A DNA stretch of 64,000 nt from Huaxiibacter chinensis (GCF_022171985.1 NZ_JAJVHF010000012.1:47994-111993); one strand, 5' to 3'. Numbered from the stretch's first letter, positions 49,176 through 59,087 are shown. Notes: generated by a model not told the origin, from the sequence alone. Program-made: numbers and translations.

Positions 49176-50105
49176 TTACGCGACTTTGCGGGTGTGTTGT
49201 TTTTTTGCATGCGCCAGAGCGGCCTCGCGCACCCAGGCCCCCTCTTCCCAGGCGCGGTTTTTGGCGGCCAGCCGTTCGTGATTGCAGATCCCGCGTCCGT
49301 TGACCACCTCGTTGAACTCCTGCCAGTCAATTTCACCAAAACGGTAATGCCCGGTCCCGGCGTCGAACTGCAGATCCGCATCCGGCACCGTCATCCCCAG
49401 CATCTCCACCTGCGGAACCGTGTTGTCGACAAAGCGCTGGCGCAGTTCATCATTGCCAAAACGCTTAATTTTCCACGCCAGGCTGCGGGCGCTGTTGGGT
49501 GAGTTGTCATCGTTTGGTCCGAACATCATCAGCGCCGGCCACCAGAAACGGTTGATCGCGTCCTGCAGCATCTGACGCTGGGATTCGCTGCCCTGAGCCA
49601 GCACCATGCAGGCTTCAAAGCCCTGACGCTGGTGGAAGCTCTCTTCTTTACAGATTTTCACCATCGCCCGTGCGTAAGGGCCATAAGAGGTCCGGCACAG
49701 CGCCACCTGATTCACAATGGCCGCACCGTCTACCAGCCAGCCGATGACCCCGATGTCTGCCCAACTCAGCGTGGGGTAGTTGAAAATTGAGGAGTACTTC
49801 ATTTTGCCGTCGAGCATCTTCTGGTAGATGTCCTCCCGGGCGCAGCCCAGCGTCTCCGCCGCGCTGTAGAGATACAGGCCGTGTCCCGCTTCATCCTGCA
49901 CTTTCGCCAGCAAAATGGCCTTGCGGCGCAGCGTCGGCGCACGGGTGATCCAGTTACCTTCCGGCAGCATGCCGACGATCTCTGAATGGGCGTGCTGGCC
50001 AATCTGGCGGATCAAGGTTTTGCGATAGGCATCCGGCATCCAGTCCTGCGGCTCGATAGCGGTCTCTTGCGCAATGCGCTGCTCAAAGCGTTGTTCTTCC
50101 GTCAC
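49176..50105 (-). CDS. paaA: Phenylacetyl-CoA epoxidase catalytic subunit PaaA
   Basis: 309 residues as in E. coli. Ferritin-like di-iron oxygenase; iron ligands fall in [11 protein letters not shown] and [12 protein letters not shown]. With PaaB-E it epoxidises the aromatic ring of phenylacetyl-CoA using O2. The start is GTG, as in E. coli paaA, with AAGGTGACG upstream. First gene of the eleven-gene paa operon; its promoter region (50106-50391) is shared with divergent paaZ. Confidence 0.96.
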   Translation of the reverse strand: MTEEQRFEQRIAQETAIEPQDWMPDAYRKTLIRQIGQHAHSEIVGMLPEGNWITRAPTLRRKAILLAKVQDEAGHGLYLYSAAETLGCAREDIYQKMLDGKMKYSSIFNYPTLSWADIGVIGWLVDGAAIVNQVALCRTSYGPYARAMVKICKEESFHQRQGFEACMVLAQGSESQRQMLQDAINRFWWPALMMFGPNDDNSPNSARSLAWKIKRFGNDELRQRFVDNTVPQVEMLGMTVPDADLQFDAGTGHYRFGEIDWQEFNEVVNGRGICNHERLAAKNRAWEEGAWVREAALAHAKKQHTRKVA

Positions 50106-50115
50106 ATCGTCACCT

Positions 50116-50160
50116 TTTGTGATTCGTTAAATGATTCATTAAAGCAAAATAGTGAATCAT
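50116..50160. promoter_or_regulatory. PaaX-type operator cluster near paaA
   Basis: Three TGATTC-type boxes lie in 45 bp: TTTGTGATTCGTTAA at 50116-50130 (about 12 of 15 to WWTRTGATTCGYGWT as I recall it for PaaX) and a perfect inverted repeat ATGATTCA-N14-TGAATCAT at 50131-50160. It is 11-55 bp upstream of the paaA GTG, a position that would block transcription of the operon. Confidence 0.7.
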
Positions 50161-50219
50161 GTTGTTTCGTAAAAGTTACACAAAGGTTAAATATAACCCC
50201 AAGAAATGTTTGTTTGATT

Positions 50220-50235
50220 TGTGACGTCGCTCGCA
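50220..50235. promoter_or_regulatory. Candidate CRP site in paaA-paaZ region
   Basis: TGTGA-N6-TCGCA, nine of ten matches to the CRP consensus, about 115 bp upstream of paaA. The E. coli paaA promoter is activated by cAMP-CRP. Confidence 0.55.
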
Positions 50236-50333
50236 AGCCTTTTACGTAATGGCCTTCAAGCGAGGGTGAATGCTGCCTGAAACTCACTGACGAGATCACA
50301 TTGTTAACAAATCATTAAAAACACGACTTGATT

Positions 50334-50348
50334 TTTATGATTCATAAT
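50334..50348. promoter_or_regulatory. PaaX-type site near paaZ
   Basis: TTTATGATTCATAAT matches about 13 of 15 positions of the PaaX consensus and lies 44-58 bp upstream of the paaZ start, a place where it would cover the paaZ promoter. Confidence 0.65.
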
Positions 50349-50391
50349 CCAACTATCTAAAGCTAAATGACGTAACACTTGGAGAAGAGAG

Positions 50392-52437
50392 ATGCAGAAG
50401 TTAGCCAGCTTCTTGTCCGGCACCTGGCAGTCTGGTCAGGGCCGTGAGCGCACCATCCAGCACGCGATAAGCGGCGAACCATTATGGGAAGTGACCAGCG
50501 AAGGGCTGAACATGGCCGACGCCCGCCGCTTTGCCATTGAGCACGGCGGTGAAGCGCTGCATGCGATGACCTTTATTGAACGTGCCGCAATGCTGAAAGC
50601 GGTCGCCCGGCATCTGCTCGCGCACAAAGATCTTTTCTACAGCCTTTCAGCGCAAACCGGCGCGACGCGTGCTGACAGCTGGGTGGATATCGAAGGCGGC
50701 ATCGGCACGCTGTTTACCTATGCGGGACTCGGCAGCCGCGAGCTACCGGACGACACGCTCTGGCCAGAAGATGAGCTGATCCCCCTGTCAAAAGAGGGCG
50801 GATTTGCGGCGCGCCACGTGCTGACATCCAAATCGGGCGTGGCGGTGCATATCAACGCGTTTAACTTCCCCTGCTGGGGAATGCTGGAAAAACTCGCCCC
50901 CACCTGGCTTGCCGGCATGCCCGCTATCATTAAACCGGCAACCGCCACCGCGCAGGTAACCCAGGAGATGGTGAAGGTCATCGTGGAGAGCGGGCTGGTC
51001 CCCGACGGCGCGATCAGCCTGATTTGCGGCGGCGCGGGCGATCTGCTCGAACGGCTCGACAGCCAGGACGTGGTGACCTTTACCGGCTCGGCGACCACCG
51101 GGCAGATGCTGCGCGTGCATCCCAATATCGTGGCGAACGGGATCCCGTTCACCATGGAAGCGGATTCGCTTAACTGCTGTGTTTTAGGCGAGGACGTCAC
51201 GCCGGATCGTCCTGAGTTCGCCCTGTTCATTCGCGAGATTGTGCGTGAAATGACCGCCAAGGCGGGCCAGAAATGTACCGCGATCCGCCGGATTATCGTT
51301 CCGCACGGACAAATTGACGCCGTAAGCCAGGCGCTGATTGCGCGCCTGGAGAAGGTCGTGGTCGGCGATCCTGCTCAGGAAGGGGTCAAAATGGGCGCGC
51401 TGGTGAACGCTGAACAGCGAGCCGACGTTCAGGAAAAGGTCGACTACCTGCTTGCGGCTGGCTGCCAGATCCGCCTGGGCGGCAAAGCGGATCTTCAGGC
51501 GCCAGGCGCATTTTTCCCGCCGACGCTGCTGTTTTGCCCCCAGCCAGATGAGACGCCCGCCGTCCACGCCACCGAAGCCTTTGGTCCGGTAGCCACCCTC
51601 ATGCCTTACCGGGATGCCCGGCACGCGCTGTCGCTGGCTCGCGCCGGTGGAGGCAGCCTGGTGGCTACGCTGGTGACGGCAGATCCACACCTCGCCCGCC
51701 AGTTTATTGCCGGCGCGGCGCGAGCCCATGGCCGTATCCAGATCCTGAATGAAGAGTCGGCTAAAGAGTCCACCGGACACGGTTCGCCGCTGCCGCAGCT
51801 GGTGCACGGCGGGCCGGGGCGTGCGGGCGGCGGCGAGGAGCTGGGGGGGTTGCGCGCGGTGAAGCATTACCTGCAACGCACCGCGATTCAGGGCAGCCCA
51901 ACGATGCTGGCGGCTATCGGTCAACAATGGGTACGCGGCGCAGAGGTGCATGAGGATCGCGTGCACCCCTTCCGCAAATACTTCGAGGAGCTGCAGCCGG
52001 GCGACAGCCTGTTGACGCCCCGCCGCACCTTAACCGAAACCGATATCGTGAATTTCGCCTGCCTCAGCGGCGATCACTTCTACGCCCATATGGACAAAAT
52101 TGGCGCGGCAGAGTCATTCTTTGGCGAACGCGTCGTGCATGGCTACTTCTTGATCTCTGCTGCGGCGGGGCTGTTTGTCGACGCAGGCGTCGGCCCGGTG
52201 ATTGCCAACTATGGTATGGAGAATCTGCGCTTTATCGAGCCCGTGAAGCCCGGGGACACCATTCAGGTGCGGTTAACCTGCAAACGCAAAACGCTGAAGA
52301 AACAGCGTACCGAAGAAGAAAAACCGACCGGCGTGGTCGAATGGGCGGTGGAGATCTTCAACCAACATCAGCAGGCCGTTGCCCTTTATTCCATCCTGAC
52401 GCTGGTCGCGCGCCAGCACGGCGATAGTCACGCGTAA
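50392..52437 (+). CDS. paaZ: Bifunctional oxepin-CoA hydrolase / semialdehyde dehydrogenase PaaZ
   Basis: 681 residues as in E. coli. N-terminal aldehyde dehydrogenase (to about 520) with catalytic Cys in [10 protein letters not shown] and [11 protein letters not shown]-terminal MaoC-like hot-dog hydratase (about 530-681) with [10 protein letters not shown]. Opens oxepin-CoA, then oxidises the aldehyde to 3-oxo-5,6-dehydrosuberyl-CoA. GGAGAAGAG precedes the ATG. Divergent from the paaA operon; ends in a strong terminator. Confidence 0.96.
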   Translation: MQKLASFLSGTWQSGQGRERTIQHAISGEPLWEVTSEGLNMADARRFAIEHGGEALHAMTFIERAAMLKAVARHLLAHKDLFYSLSAQTGATRADSWVDIEGGIGTLFTYAGLGSRELPDDTLWPEDELIPLSKEGGFAARHVLTSKSGVAVHINAFNFPCWGMLEKLAPTWLAGMPAIIKPATATAQVTQEMVKVIVESGLVPDGAISLICGGAGDLLERLDSQDVVTFTGSATTGQMLRVHPNIVANGIPFTMEADSLNCCVLGEDVTPDRPEFALFIREIVREMTAKAGQKCTAIRRIIVPHGQIDAVSQALIARLEKVVVGDPAQEGVKMGALVNAEQRADVQEKVDYLLAAGCQIRLGGKADLQAPGAFFPPTLLFCPQPDETPAVHATEAFGPVATLMPYRDARHALSLARAGGGSLVATLVTADPHLARQFIAGAARAHGRIQILNEESAKESTGHGSPLPQLVHGGPGRAGGGEELGGLRAVKHYLQRTAIQGSPTMLAAIGQQWVRGAEVHEDRVHPFRKYFEELQPGDSLLTPRRTLTETDIVNFACLSGDHFYAHMDKIGAAESFFGERVVHGYFLISAAAGLFVDAGVGPVIANYGMENLRFIEPVKPGDTIQVRLTCKRKTLKKQRTEEEKPTGVVEWAVEIFNQHQQAVALYSILTLVARQHGDSHA

Positions 52438-52449
52438 TCCTCTCCTTTT

Positions 52450-52475
52450 GCCGGGACGATCCCTTCCCGGCTTTT
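52450..52475 (+). terminator. Rho-independent terminator of paaZ
   Basis: Stem GCCGGGA / TCCCGGC with an 8-base loop and TTTT, 13 bases past the stop. Confidence 0.85.
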
Positions 52476-52480
52476 CATTC

Positions 52481-52518
52481 TGGCAAAACTGACAAATAAC
52501 CTGGCAGATGCAGGCAAA
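52481..52518 (+). promoter_or_regulatory. Tandem FeaR-type sites upstream of tynA
   Basis: TGGCA-N8-AAA at 52481-52496 is a perfect match to the FeaR consensus TGNCA-N8-AAA known from E. coli. Exactly 21 bp downstream a second box, TGGCA with AAA after N9, occupies 52502-52518. Both point toward tynA and end about 74 bp before its start codon. Confidence 0.75.
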
Positions 52519-52591
52519 CGCTTTTCGCCTGCGCCTGTCAGGATAACGCTGGCATAACACGATACACACAACAACTAAAATGAGGTCAACG

Positions 52592-54865
52592 ATGGGAAGT
52601 CACTCTTCTTTTTCTCCCCGTAAAACGGCACTGGCCATGGCAGTAACGTTGCTTTGTGCATGGCAGTCACCTGTCTTCGCCCACGGCAGCGAAGCGCATA
52701 TGGTTCCCATGGAGTCGACCCTTGCGGCATTTGGCGCCGATGTGCAATGGGATGATTACGCCGGGATGTTTACCCTGACCAAAGACGGAGCCTATGTGAA
52801 GGTGAAACCTGGCGCTAAAACCGCCATCGTGAACGGCAAAACGTTGACGTTACAGGTTCCGGTGGTGATGAAAGATAAGCACGCGTTTATCTCTGACACC
52901 TTCATTAACGACGTCTTCCAGTCGGGACTCGATCAGACTTTCCAGGTTGAAAAAAGCCCTCATCCTCTGAACGCTTTAACCGCGGAGGAAATCAAACTCG
53001 CTGTCGGCATTGTTAAAGCCTCAGCCGACTTTAAGCCCAACACCCGTTTCACGCAGATCGCCCTTGCCGAGCCGGATAAAGCCAAAGTATGGGATTACGT
53101 CCTGAACGGCACCGCCGTTGATACCCCACGTCAGGCGAATATCACGATGCTCGACGGGAAGCACATCATCGAAAGCCGGGTCGATCTTAAGGATAAAAAA
53201 GTCCTGAGCTGGACCGCAGTGAAAGACGCCCACGGCATGGTGCTGCTGGATGATTTCGCCACCGTGCAGCAGATCATCAATGAGAGCGCAGAATTTGCCG
53301 AGGCCGTGAAAAAGCACGGCGTGAACGATCCGAAAAAAGTGATGACCACCCCGCTCACCGTGGGATATTTCGACGGCAAGGACGGCCTGAAGCAGGAAGA
53401 TCGTTTGCTAAAAGTGGTGAGCTATCTGGACGTCGGCGATGGCAACTACTGGGCGCACCCGATTGAAAATCTGGTGGCGGTGGTCGATCTCGAACAGAAA
53501 AAAATCATCAAAATTGAAGAAGGCCCGGTTGTACCGGTGCCCTTAGCGCCGCGTCCTTATGATGGGCGCGACCGCGTTGCCGCGACGAAAAAACCCCTCT
53601 CGATTGTGGAGCCGGAGGGCAAGAACTACACCATCACCGGCGATCGGGTGCACTGGCAAAACTGGGATTTTCACCTGAGCCTGGATTCGCGCGTTGGGCC
53701 CATGATCTCGACCGTCACCTATAACGACAACGGTAAAAAACGTCAGGTGATGTATCAGGGGTCGCTGGGCGGGATGATTGTTCCCTACGGCGATCCGGAC
53801 GTGGGCTGGTACTTTAAGGCGTATCTGGACTCCGGCGACTATGGCATGGGGACGTTAACCTCCCCGCAGGTACGCGGTAAAGATGCCCCTGCCAATGCGG
53901 TGATGCTGAATGAGACCATCGCCGATTACACCGGCGCACCCACGGAGATCCCGCGCGCTATCGCCATTTTTGAGCGCTATGCCGGACCTGAATACAAACA
54001 CCAGGAGATGGGCCAGCCAAACGTCAGCACCGAGCGACGTGAGCTGGTGGTTCGCTGGGTCAGCACGGTTGGCAACTATGATTACCTCTTCGACTGGGTA
54101 TTCCACGAGAACGGTACAATCGGTATTGATGCGGGCGCAACGGGTATCGAAGCCGTCAAAGGCGTGCAGGCAAAAACCATGCACGATGCCACGGCGAAAA
54201 AAGATACGCAGTATGGCACGCTCATCGACCATAACATCGTCGGCACGACCCATCAGCACATCTACAACTTCCGCCTCGATATGGACGTGGACGGCACGGA
54301 AAATCGCCTGGTCGCCCTCGACCCGGAGGTGAAACCGAACACGGCGGGCGGCCCGCGCACCAGCGCCCTCGAGGTGAATCAGTACACTATCGACAGCGAG
54401 CAAAAGGCGGCGCAGAAATTCGATCCCGGCACCATTCGTCTGCTGAGCAACACGCATAAAGAAAACCGCATGGGAAATCCCGTCTCGTATCAAATTATCC
54501 CGTACGCAGGCGGCACGCATCCGGTCGCCACCGGGGCGAAATTTGCGCCAGACGAGTGGATCTACCATCGTTTGAGTTTTATGGATAAACAGCTGTGGGT
54601 GACGCGTTATCAACCAACAGAGAAATATCCGGAAGGGAAATACCCTAACCGCTCCACGCACGATACCGGGCTGGGTCAGTACAGCAAAAATGATGAGTCA
54701 ATTGATAACCAGGATGATGTGGTCTGGATAACCACCGGCACCACGCACGTTGCCCGCGCCGAAGAGTGGCCCATCATGCCCACTGAATGGGTACATGCCC
54801 TGCTCAAGCCGTGGAACTTCTTTGATGAAACCCCCACGCTCGGCAAGAAAATGGACGCCCCGTAA
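52592..54865 (+). CDS. tynA: Primary amine oxidase TynA (copper, topaquinone)
   Basis: 757 residues as in E. coli. Signal peptide to about residue 30 (VFAHGSEAH follows), domain D1 unique to enteric oxidases, then N2/N3 and the large catalytic domain. The topaquinone precursor tyrosine is in NYDYLFDW (near 496); copper ligands include the HQH pair in THQHIYNF and a later His in TTTHVARAEEWP-type region (TGTTHVARAEEWP). Oxidises phenylethylamine, tyramine and dopamine in the periplasm to aldehyde, ammonia and H2O2. ATG 52592 is preferred to 52580 because GAGGT lies at proper distance. Confidence 0.96.
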   Translation: MGSHSSFSPRKTALAMAVTLLCAWQSPVFAHGSEAHMVPMESTLAAFGADVQWDDYAGMFTLTKDGAYVKVKPGAKTAIVNGKTLTLQVPVVMKDKHAFISDTFINDVFQSGLDQTFQVEKSPHPLNALTAEEIKLAVGIVKASADFKPNTRFTQIALAEPDKAKVWDYVLNGTAVDTPRQANITMLDGKHIIESRVDLKDKKVLSWTAVKDAHGMVLLDDFATVQQIINESAEFAEAVKKHGVNDPKKVMTTPLTVGYFDGKDGLKQEDRLLKVVSYLDVGDGNYWAHPIENLVAVVDLEQKKIIKIEEGPVVPVPLAPRPYDGRDRVAATKKPLSIVEPEGKNYTITGDRVHWQNWDFHLSLDSRVGPMISTVTYNDNGKKRQVMYQGSLGGMIVPYGDPDVGWYFKAYLDSGDYGMGTLTSPQVRGKDAPANAVMLNETIADYTGAPTEIPRAIAIFERYAGPEYKHQEMGQPNVSTERRELVVRWVSTVGNYDYLFDWVFHENGTIGIDAGATGIEAVKGVQAKTMHDATAKKDTQYGTLIDHNIVGTTHQHIYNFRLDMDVDGTENRLVALDPEVKPNTAGGPRTSALEVNQYTIDSEQKAAQKFDPGTIRLLSNTHKENRMGNPVSYQIIPYAGGTHPVATGAKFAPDEWIYHRLSFMDKQLWVTRYQPTEKYPEGKYPNRSTHDTGLGQYSKNDESIDNQDDVVWITTGTTHVARAEEWPIMPTEWVHALLKPWNFFDETPTLGKKMDAP

Positions 54866-54936
54866 TCTGCCAGCAGCAGACGCACAACGATCCGGCTTTT
54901 TTTAGTTTACTATCTTAAGAGATCGGACAAACCCTG

Positions 54937-54960
54937 AGGGCGGAGACTCCGCCCTTTTTT
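54937..54960 (+). terminator. Rho-independent terminator of tynA
   Basis: Stem AGGGCGGA / TCCGCCCT with a GAC loop and five further T residues, 72 bases past the tynA stop and 30 before the cyclase gene. Confidence 0.92.
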
Positions 54961-54990
54961 ATGCGCTCTGCGCCTGGAAGATAACTGTTA

Positions 54991-56097
54991 ATGGACAAAA
55001 GGCACCCTCATCCTACCGATTTAATCTCCTGGCCCACCCGTGAGGCTATGGTCGCCCATGGTCTGGCCCTGAACCTGCCCTGGCTGGCCTTTGTGAACAT
55101 CAGCTTTGCCCTGATGATATTGTTGCGTAACGTCATGCTCGCGGATTTTGACCCGATTTACAGCATCGCGCAGCCGCTGATCGTGATGGTGAATGGCTTT
55201 TTACTGGGTATCATCGTCCTGTCGCTGGCGTTAGTGTTTATGGGCTGGCGACAAGTTCGCGGAATCGACATCGTATTATGTCTGACCAGCGTGATGTGGT
55301 CCGGCACCTGCTACGCCTTGCTTACCGCCTGGCAACTGCCCCACGCCTGGCCGCTGTGCGTCATTCTGCTGTTATCCGCTATGGCCGCGCTCTATTTTTA
55401 TCCGAGCGGCCTGCTCGCCTTTGTGCTCCCCCTCTGGCTGGTATTACCGGTTGCCAGCATGGTGCTCAATCAGGGAATTAATCTGCGCTTCGCCGTGATC
55501 TGGGCGGTATTTTCGCTGATCCTGCTCTTAGGACGTTTTATCCTGGTGCGATGGTTTAACGAGGCATGGCGGCGCAATCAGCAAAATCAGCTGTTAATTG
55601 CGCGTCTTGATACGCTGGCCCATCAGGATCCGCTCACAGATACCGCAAACCGGCGAGCAATGGAAAACGTGCTGGAGAATGCCGTGAACCAGGGGCAGTC
55701 GTTCACGGTGATTATGCTGGACGTCGACTACTTCAAGCTTTACAACGACCATTACGGCCATCAGGCTGGCGATGCGTGTCTGACACGCGTGGCTCAGGTG
55801 CTTAAACGCTCGGTGCGAACGCCTGACGATGTGGTCTCCCGGTATGGCGGCGAGGAGTTTGTGGTGATCCTGTTCGACTGCTCGCAAGAGATGGCCGAAC
55901 AGGTGGCGCAGCGGATTCAGGAGGCGTTGAGGGCCGAAGCCATCCCCCATGAGAAATCAAAGGTCAGCGCGTGCGTGACGGTCAGTATGGGCATCGCCAG
56001 CAGGCAAAAAGGACTTTCTGCCGGCCAGGTTATCGCTCAGGCCGACGCCGCGCTCTATCGCGCCAAAGACGGCGGTCGGGATCGCTGGTCGGCCTGA
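54991..56097 (+). CDS. Membrane diguanylate cyclase (GGEEF)
   Basis: 368 residues. About six transmembrane helices in the first 185 residues form an uncharacterised membrane sensor; a coiled linker leads to a GGDEF domain (about 205-368) with LDVDYFKLYNDHYGHQAGD, the active-site loop GGEEF at 286-290 and ADAALYRAKDGGRDR. All catalytic residues are present, so it should make c-di-GMP. The I-site is not canonical: RTPDD (276-280) places Arg one residue too far from GGEEF, leaving Thr at the usual Arg position. It has its own 5' region after the tynA terminator and is convergent with feaB. K-12 has no gene here. Confidence 0.92.
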   Translation: MDKRHPHPTDLISWPTREAMVAHGLALNLPWLAFVNISFALMILLRNVMLADFDPIYSIAQPLIVMVNGFLLGIIVLSLALVFMGWRQVRGIDIVLCLTSVMWSGTCYALLTAWQLPHAWPLCVILLLSAMAALYFYPSGLLAFVLPLWLVLPVASMVLNQGINLRFAVIWAVFSLILLLGRFILVRWFNEAWRRNQQNQLLIARLDTLAHQDPLTDTANRRAMENVLENAVNQGQSFTVIMLDVDYFKLYNDHYGHQAGDACLTRVAQVLKRSVRTPDDVVSRYGGEEFVVILFDCSQEMAEQVAQRIQEALRAEAIPHEKSKVSACVTVSMGIASRQKGLSAGQVIAQADAALYRAKDGGRDRWSA

Positions 56098-56116
56098 TAT
56101 TCCCTCTCTTGTTGCG

Positions 56117-57616
56117 TCAGTATCGGACACATACCGACTTCGTTTCGCACCAGCCGTCAAGCCAGTCCGGTCCAAAATCGCGCCCGGTACCGGACTGCTT
56201 CATCCCGCCAAACGGCAGATTGGCGTCGATCAGCGTATGGCTGTTTACCCATACGGTGCCCGCCTGCAGACGCTCTGTATAGTCCAGCGCTTTGCTGATA
56301 TTTTGCGTCCAGACACTTGCCGTCAGCCCATACTGCGTATCATTAGCCTGTCGCAACGCCTCTTCTCCGTCGGCGACGCGTACCAGATTCACCACCGGAC
56401 CAAAGACCTCCTCGCGCGTCAGGCGCAGCTGCTCCGAGGGGTTAACCACCAACGTCGGAGCAACATAATAACCTTTGCTATCCGGGCCGCTCTGGCCGGT
56501 GATGAGCTCTGCATTGCCGGATTTCGCCTCGTCCAGAAACGCCTGCACTTTATCGCAATGGGCACGGGAAACCAGGGGATTGATGAACGCCTGCGGCGAC
56601 ATTCCCGGCCCGACGCTCAGTGACTTGACCGCACGTTCGAAAGCGCTGACCAGGGTGTCAAAGAGCGGCGCTTCGATATAAATGCGCGAACTGGCGGCGC
56701 AGACCTGCCCCTGATTGAGGAAGCTGCCGGTCATTAGTCCTTCAACTACCCAGTCAGGATCGGCATCTTTCAGCACGATAGCCGGATTTTTACCGCCCAG
56801 TTCCAGCGTCACGCCGGTCAGCGTGTCGGCGGCGGCACGGGCAATCTGTTTTCCGGTTGCGGTTGAGCCGGTAAAGCTGACTTTCGCAATATGGGGATGA
56901 GACGTTAACGCCGCGCCACACACGGCACCGCTGCCCGTCACCACATTAAACACGCCGTCCGGGATCCCGGCTTCGCTCGCCAGCTCCGCCACCCGAAGCA
57001 GGGTCAGCGGTGTGGTTTCGGAGGGTTTAATGACAATTGAGCACCCTGCCGCCAGGGCGGGCATTACCTTCCACATGCCAATCATCAGCGGAAAGTTCCA
57101 CGGCACAATCCCCGCCACCACGCCTACGGGCTCCTTGCGGGTCCAGGCCTGGTAACGCGCGCCCTGTGGCAAAGGGATAGAGAGATCGAGGGTTTTCCCG
57201 GCAATTTTGGTGGTTAACCCGGCGGTGTAGCGCATCCAGTTCAGGGTGCAGCCCACTTCAAAGGCCCGCGAGATGTTAATTGATTTTCCCTGCTCAAGGG
57301 TTTCGAGCTGGGCCAGCGCCTCACCGTGCTGTTCCACCAGATCGGCAAAACGCAGCAGAATCCGTTCGCGTTCCGCGGGCAGCTTTCCGGCCCAGCTGCG
57401 GGCGACAAACGCGCGCCAGCCTGACATCACCGCGCGATCCACGTCGTCCACGCTGGCGTCGGCGGTGGACGCGATAATGTCACCTGTCGCCGGGTTGTAG
57501 ATATTCAGCCGTTTTTCGCTGTCAGAGGCCGCCTGGCGGCCTTCGATCCACAGGCCATGATGTCGGTCCAGAAACTGCTGCACGGCGGGCAGAATGGCGA
57601 TAGATGATTCAGACAT
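56117..57616 (-). CDS. feaB: Phenylacetaldehyde dehydrogenase FeaB
   Basis: 499 residues as in E. coli. NAD-dependent aldehyde dehydrogenase: [40 protein letters not shown] with the base Glu, catalytic Cys in [15 protein letters not shown]. Oxidises phenylacetaldehyde from TynA to phenylacetate, the entry compound of the paa route. Divergent from feaR; two FeaR motifs lie upstream. Confidence 0.96.
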   Translation of the reverse strand: MSESSIAILPAVQQFLDRHHGLWIEGRQAASDSEKRLNIYNPATGDIIASTADASVDDVDRAVMSGWRAFVARSWAGKLPAERERILLRFADLVEQHGEALAQLETLEQGKSINISRAFEVGCTLNWMRYTAGLTTKIAGKTLDLSIPLPQGARYQAWTRKEPVGVVAGIVPWNFPLMIGMWKVMPALAAGCSIVIKPSETTPLTLLRVAELASEAGIPDGVFNVVTGSGAVCGAALTSHPHIAKVSFTGSTATGKQIARAAADTLTGVTLELGGKNPAIVLKDADPDWVVEGLMTGSFLNQGQVCAASSRIYIEAPLFDTLVSAFERAVKSLSVGPGMSPQAFINPLVSRAHCDKVQAFLDEAKSGNAELITGQSGPDSKGYYVAPTLVVNPSEQLRLTREEVFGPVVNLVRVADGEEALRQANDTQYGLTASVWTQNISKALDYTERLQAGTVWVNSHTLIDANLPFGGMKQSGTGRDFGPDWLDGWCETKSVCVRY

Positions 57617-57681
57617 CGGTAACTCCTTTCTCTTTCTTCGCAGGGTGTTAACGCAGTCTATGCGGGGTTTACGTATTGTGC

Positions 57682-57718
57682 TTTTGTCTCTGTGACATTC
57701 GCTTTGCCACCTGTGACA
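57682..57718 (-). promoter_or_regulatory. Tandem FeaR-type sites upstream of feaB
   Basis: On the minus strand TGTCA-N8-AAA occurs at 57718-57703 and again at 57697-57682; both match the FeaR consensus TGNCA-N8-AAA fully, share TGTCACAG and are 21 bp apart. Their orientation is toward feaB, with the proximal box ending about 66 bp before its start. Confidence 0.8.
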
Positions 57719-57857
57719 GGCACCGCAAATTGTGATAATTGCCGCTTATAACGCTGTTACCAGGGAGTGTTCTTTCCTATAGTCAGCCTTTAGGTTCTGA
57801 CAAAATGCAACACAAATGTAACAATACGAAAACAACTAAAAAGCAGCGAGATGAGCC

Positions 57858-58766
57858 ATGGCGTGTGCAAGCGAACAGGAAAAATATCAGCACTGGCTGG
57901 CACAAATTAACCAGGTCTGCGGGAGCTTCGCGGCTCGCCCTCTGCCCGGTCAGTTTATCGGCGAGCTGGAAACCAGCTACGCCCGCAGCCTCAAGCTCAG
58001 CACCGTTACCGCCGGTGCCGTCAGTCTGTTTCGTACCCGTCAGGAGATCAAAACCAGCAATGATGCCTGGTTTTATACCGTCTTTCAGCTTGAAGGCCGC
58101 GCCACGGTCGAGCAGGATGGCAGCCAGACCCTGATCGAAGCGGGCGATATTACCTTAATCGACGCCTCACGCCCCTGCGCCCTTTACTGGCAAGAGCCTT
58201 CCCGGCAGATTTCGCTGCTGTTACCGCGCCAAATCCTTGAACAACAGTGCCGTTTCCAGGAGGTGAGCTGCGCCCATACGCTTTCGCGCCATTTGCCTAC
58301 CGTTCAGCTCAGCCACCGTTTGCTCAGGGAGAGTATGAATAACGCCGCGCTCAGTTCGCAGGAGAGCGAGGCGGCGCTGGAAGCGATGGTCTGTTTGCTC
58401 CGTCCTGCTTTCCAGCAGCGTGAGGTGGCTCAGCCGCGTAAGGAACGGCTGTTTCGCAATGTGGTCGCGCTGATTGACGACCATATACAGTCGGATGCGT
58501 TACGTCCGGAGTGGATCGCCACCGAGTGCGGCATGTCGGTGCGCAGTCTGTATCGCATGTTTGCCGACAAAGGGCTGGTGGTGGCGCAGTACATCAAAAA
58601 CCGACGTCTGGATCTCTGTGCGCAGGTGTTGCGGGCGACGGGCGATGAGGAAAAGCTGGCGGGCATCGGTTACCGCTGGGGATTTGCCGATCATAGCCAT
58701 TTCTCAACGGCTTTTAAGCAGCGCTTTGGCGTCTCGCCTGGCGAGTATCGCAAGCGCTATCGCTGA
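57858..58766 (+). CDS. feaR: AraC-family activator FeaR
   Basis: 302 residues (E. coli FeaR 301). N-terminal cupin-like sensor domain (WFYTVFQLEGRATVEQDG, GDITLIDASRPCALYWQEPS) and a C-terminal double HTH (about 200-302): RPEWIATECGMSVRSLYRMFADKGL and GIGYRWGFADHSHFSTAFKQRFGVSPGEYRKRYR. Activates tynA and feaB in response to aromatic amines/aldehydes. Its stop abuts the convergent ydbL stop with no gap. Confidence 0.95.
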   Translation: MACASEQEKYQHWLAQINQVCGSFAARPLPGQFIGELETSYARSLKLSTVTAGAVSLFRTRQEIKTSNDAWFYTVFQLEGRATVEQDGSQTLIEAGDITLIDASRPCALYWQEPSRQISLLLPRQILEQQCRFQEVSCAHTLSRHLPTVQLSHRLLRESMNNAALSSQESEAALEAMVCLLRPAFQQREVAQPRKERLFRNVVALIDDHIQSDALRPEWIATECGMSVRSLYRMFADKGLVVAQYIKNRRLDLCAQVLRATGDEEKLAGIGYRWGFADHSHFSTAFKQRFGVSPGEYRKRYR

Positions 58767-59087
58767 TCACTTCTTCATCCACTTGCCGTTAATGCCTTTA
58801 ACATATTCTCCCGGCTGCGCCCGGGTCACCAGTTTTTGGCCGGCCATTTTTGCCACTTCATCTACCGGTAAATGATGGCTGTCAGCCAGTTTCTGATAGC
58901 TCTCACTGCGGGCTGCATTGATCTCTTTGACCAATGCCTGCGTGTCAGCGTCCTGGCGCAGTGGCGCAATATAGCCACTTAGGGTTTCGCCTACCCGCCC
59001 CTGCGTGCGCGCCTCATTAAGGGTGAGCGCAAATGCCGGCGCACTTAACCCCAGCACCAGCAACCCTGTGATAATCCGCTTTTTCAT
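58767..59087 (-). CDS. ydbL: YdbL, DUF1318 periplasmic protein
   Basis: 106 residues (E. coli 108). Signal peptide MKKRIITGLLVLGLSAPAFA, then a DUF1318 domain with LTLNEARTQGRVGETLSGY, LVKEINAARSESYQKLAD and GEYVKGINGKWMKK. Third gene of ydbH-ynbE-ydbL; in E. coli it modulates the YdbH-YnbE bridge. GAGGTG precedes ATG 59087; the ORF to 59168 overlaps ynbE and is not used. Confidence 0.93.
   Translation of the reverse strand: MKKRIITGLLVLGLSAPAFALTLNEARTQGRVGETLSGYIAPLRQDADTQALVKEINAARSESYQKLADSHHLPVDEVAKMAGQKLVTRAQPGEYVKGINGKWMKK

Noticed and set aside
50285..50300. Second CRP site near paaZ (half-site TCACA)
   Set aside because: Only one half matches; the other arm CACTG does not resemble TGTGA.
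51184..51966. 260-codon open frame antisense to paaZ
   Set aside because: Shadow of paaZ, within the ALDH domain coding sequence.
55816..55860. Possible I-site (RxxD) of the diguanylate cyclase
   Set aside because: RTPDD puts Arg ten residues before GGEEF rather than nine, so it does not fit the canonical spacing.
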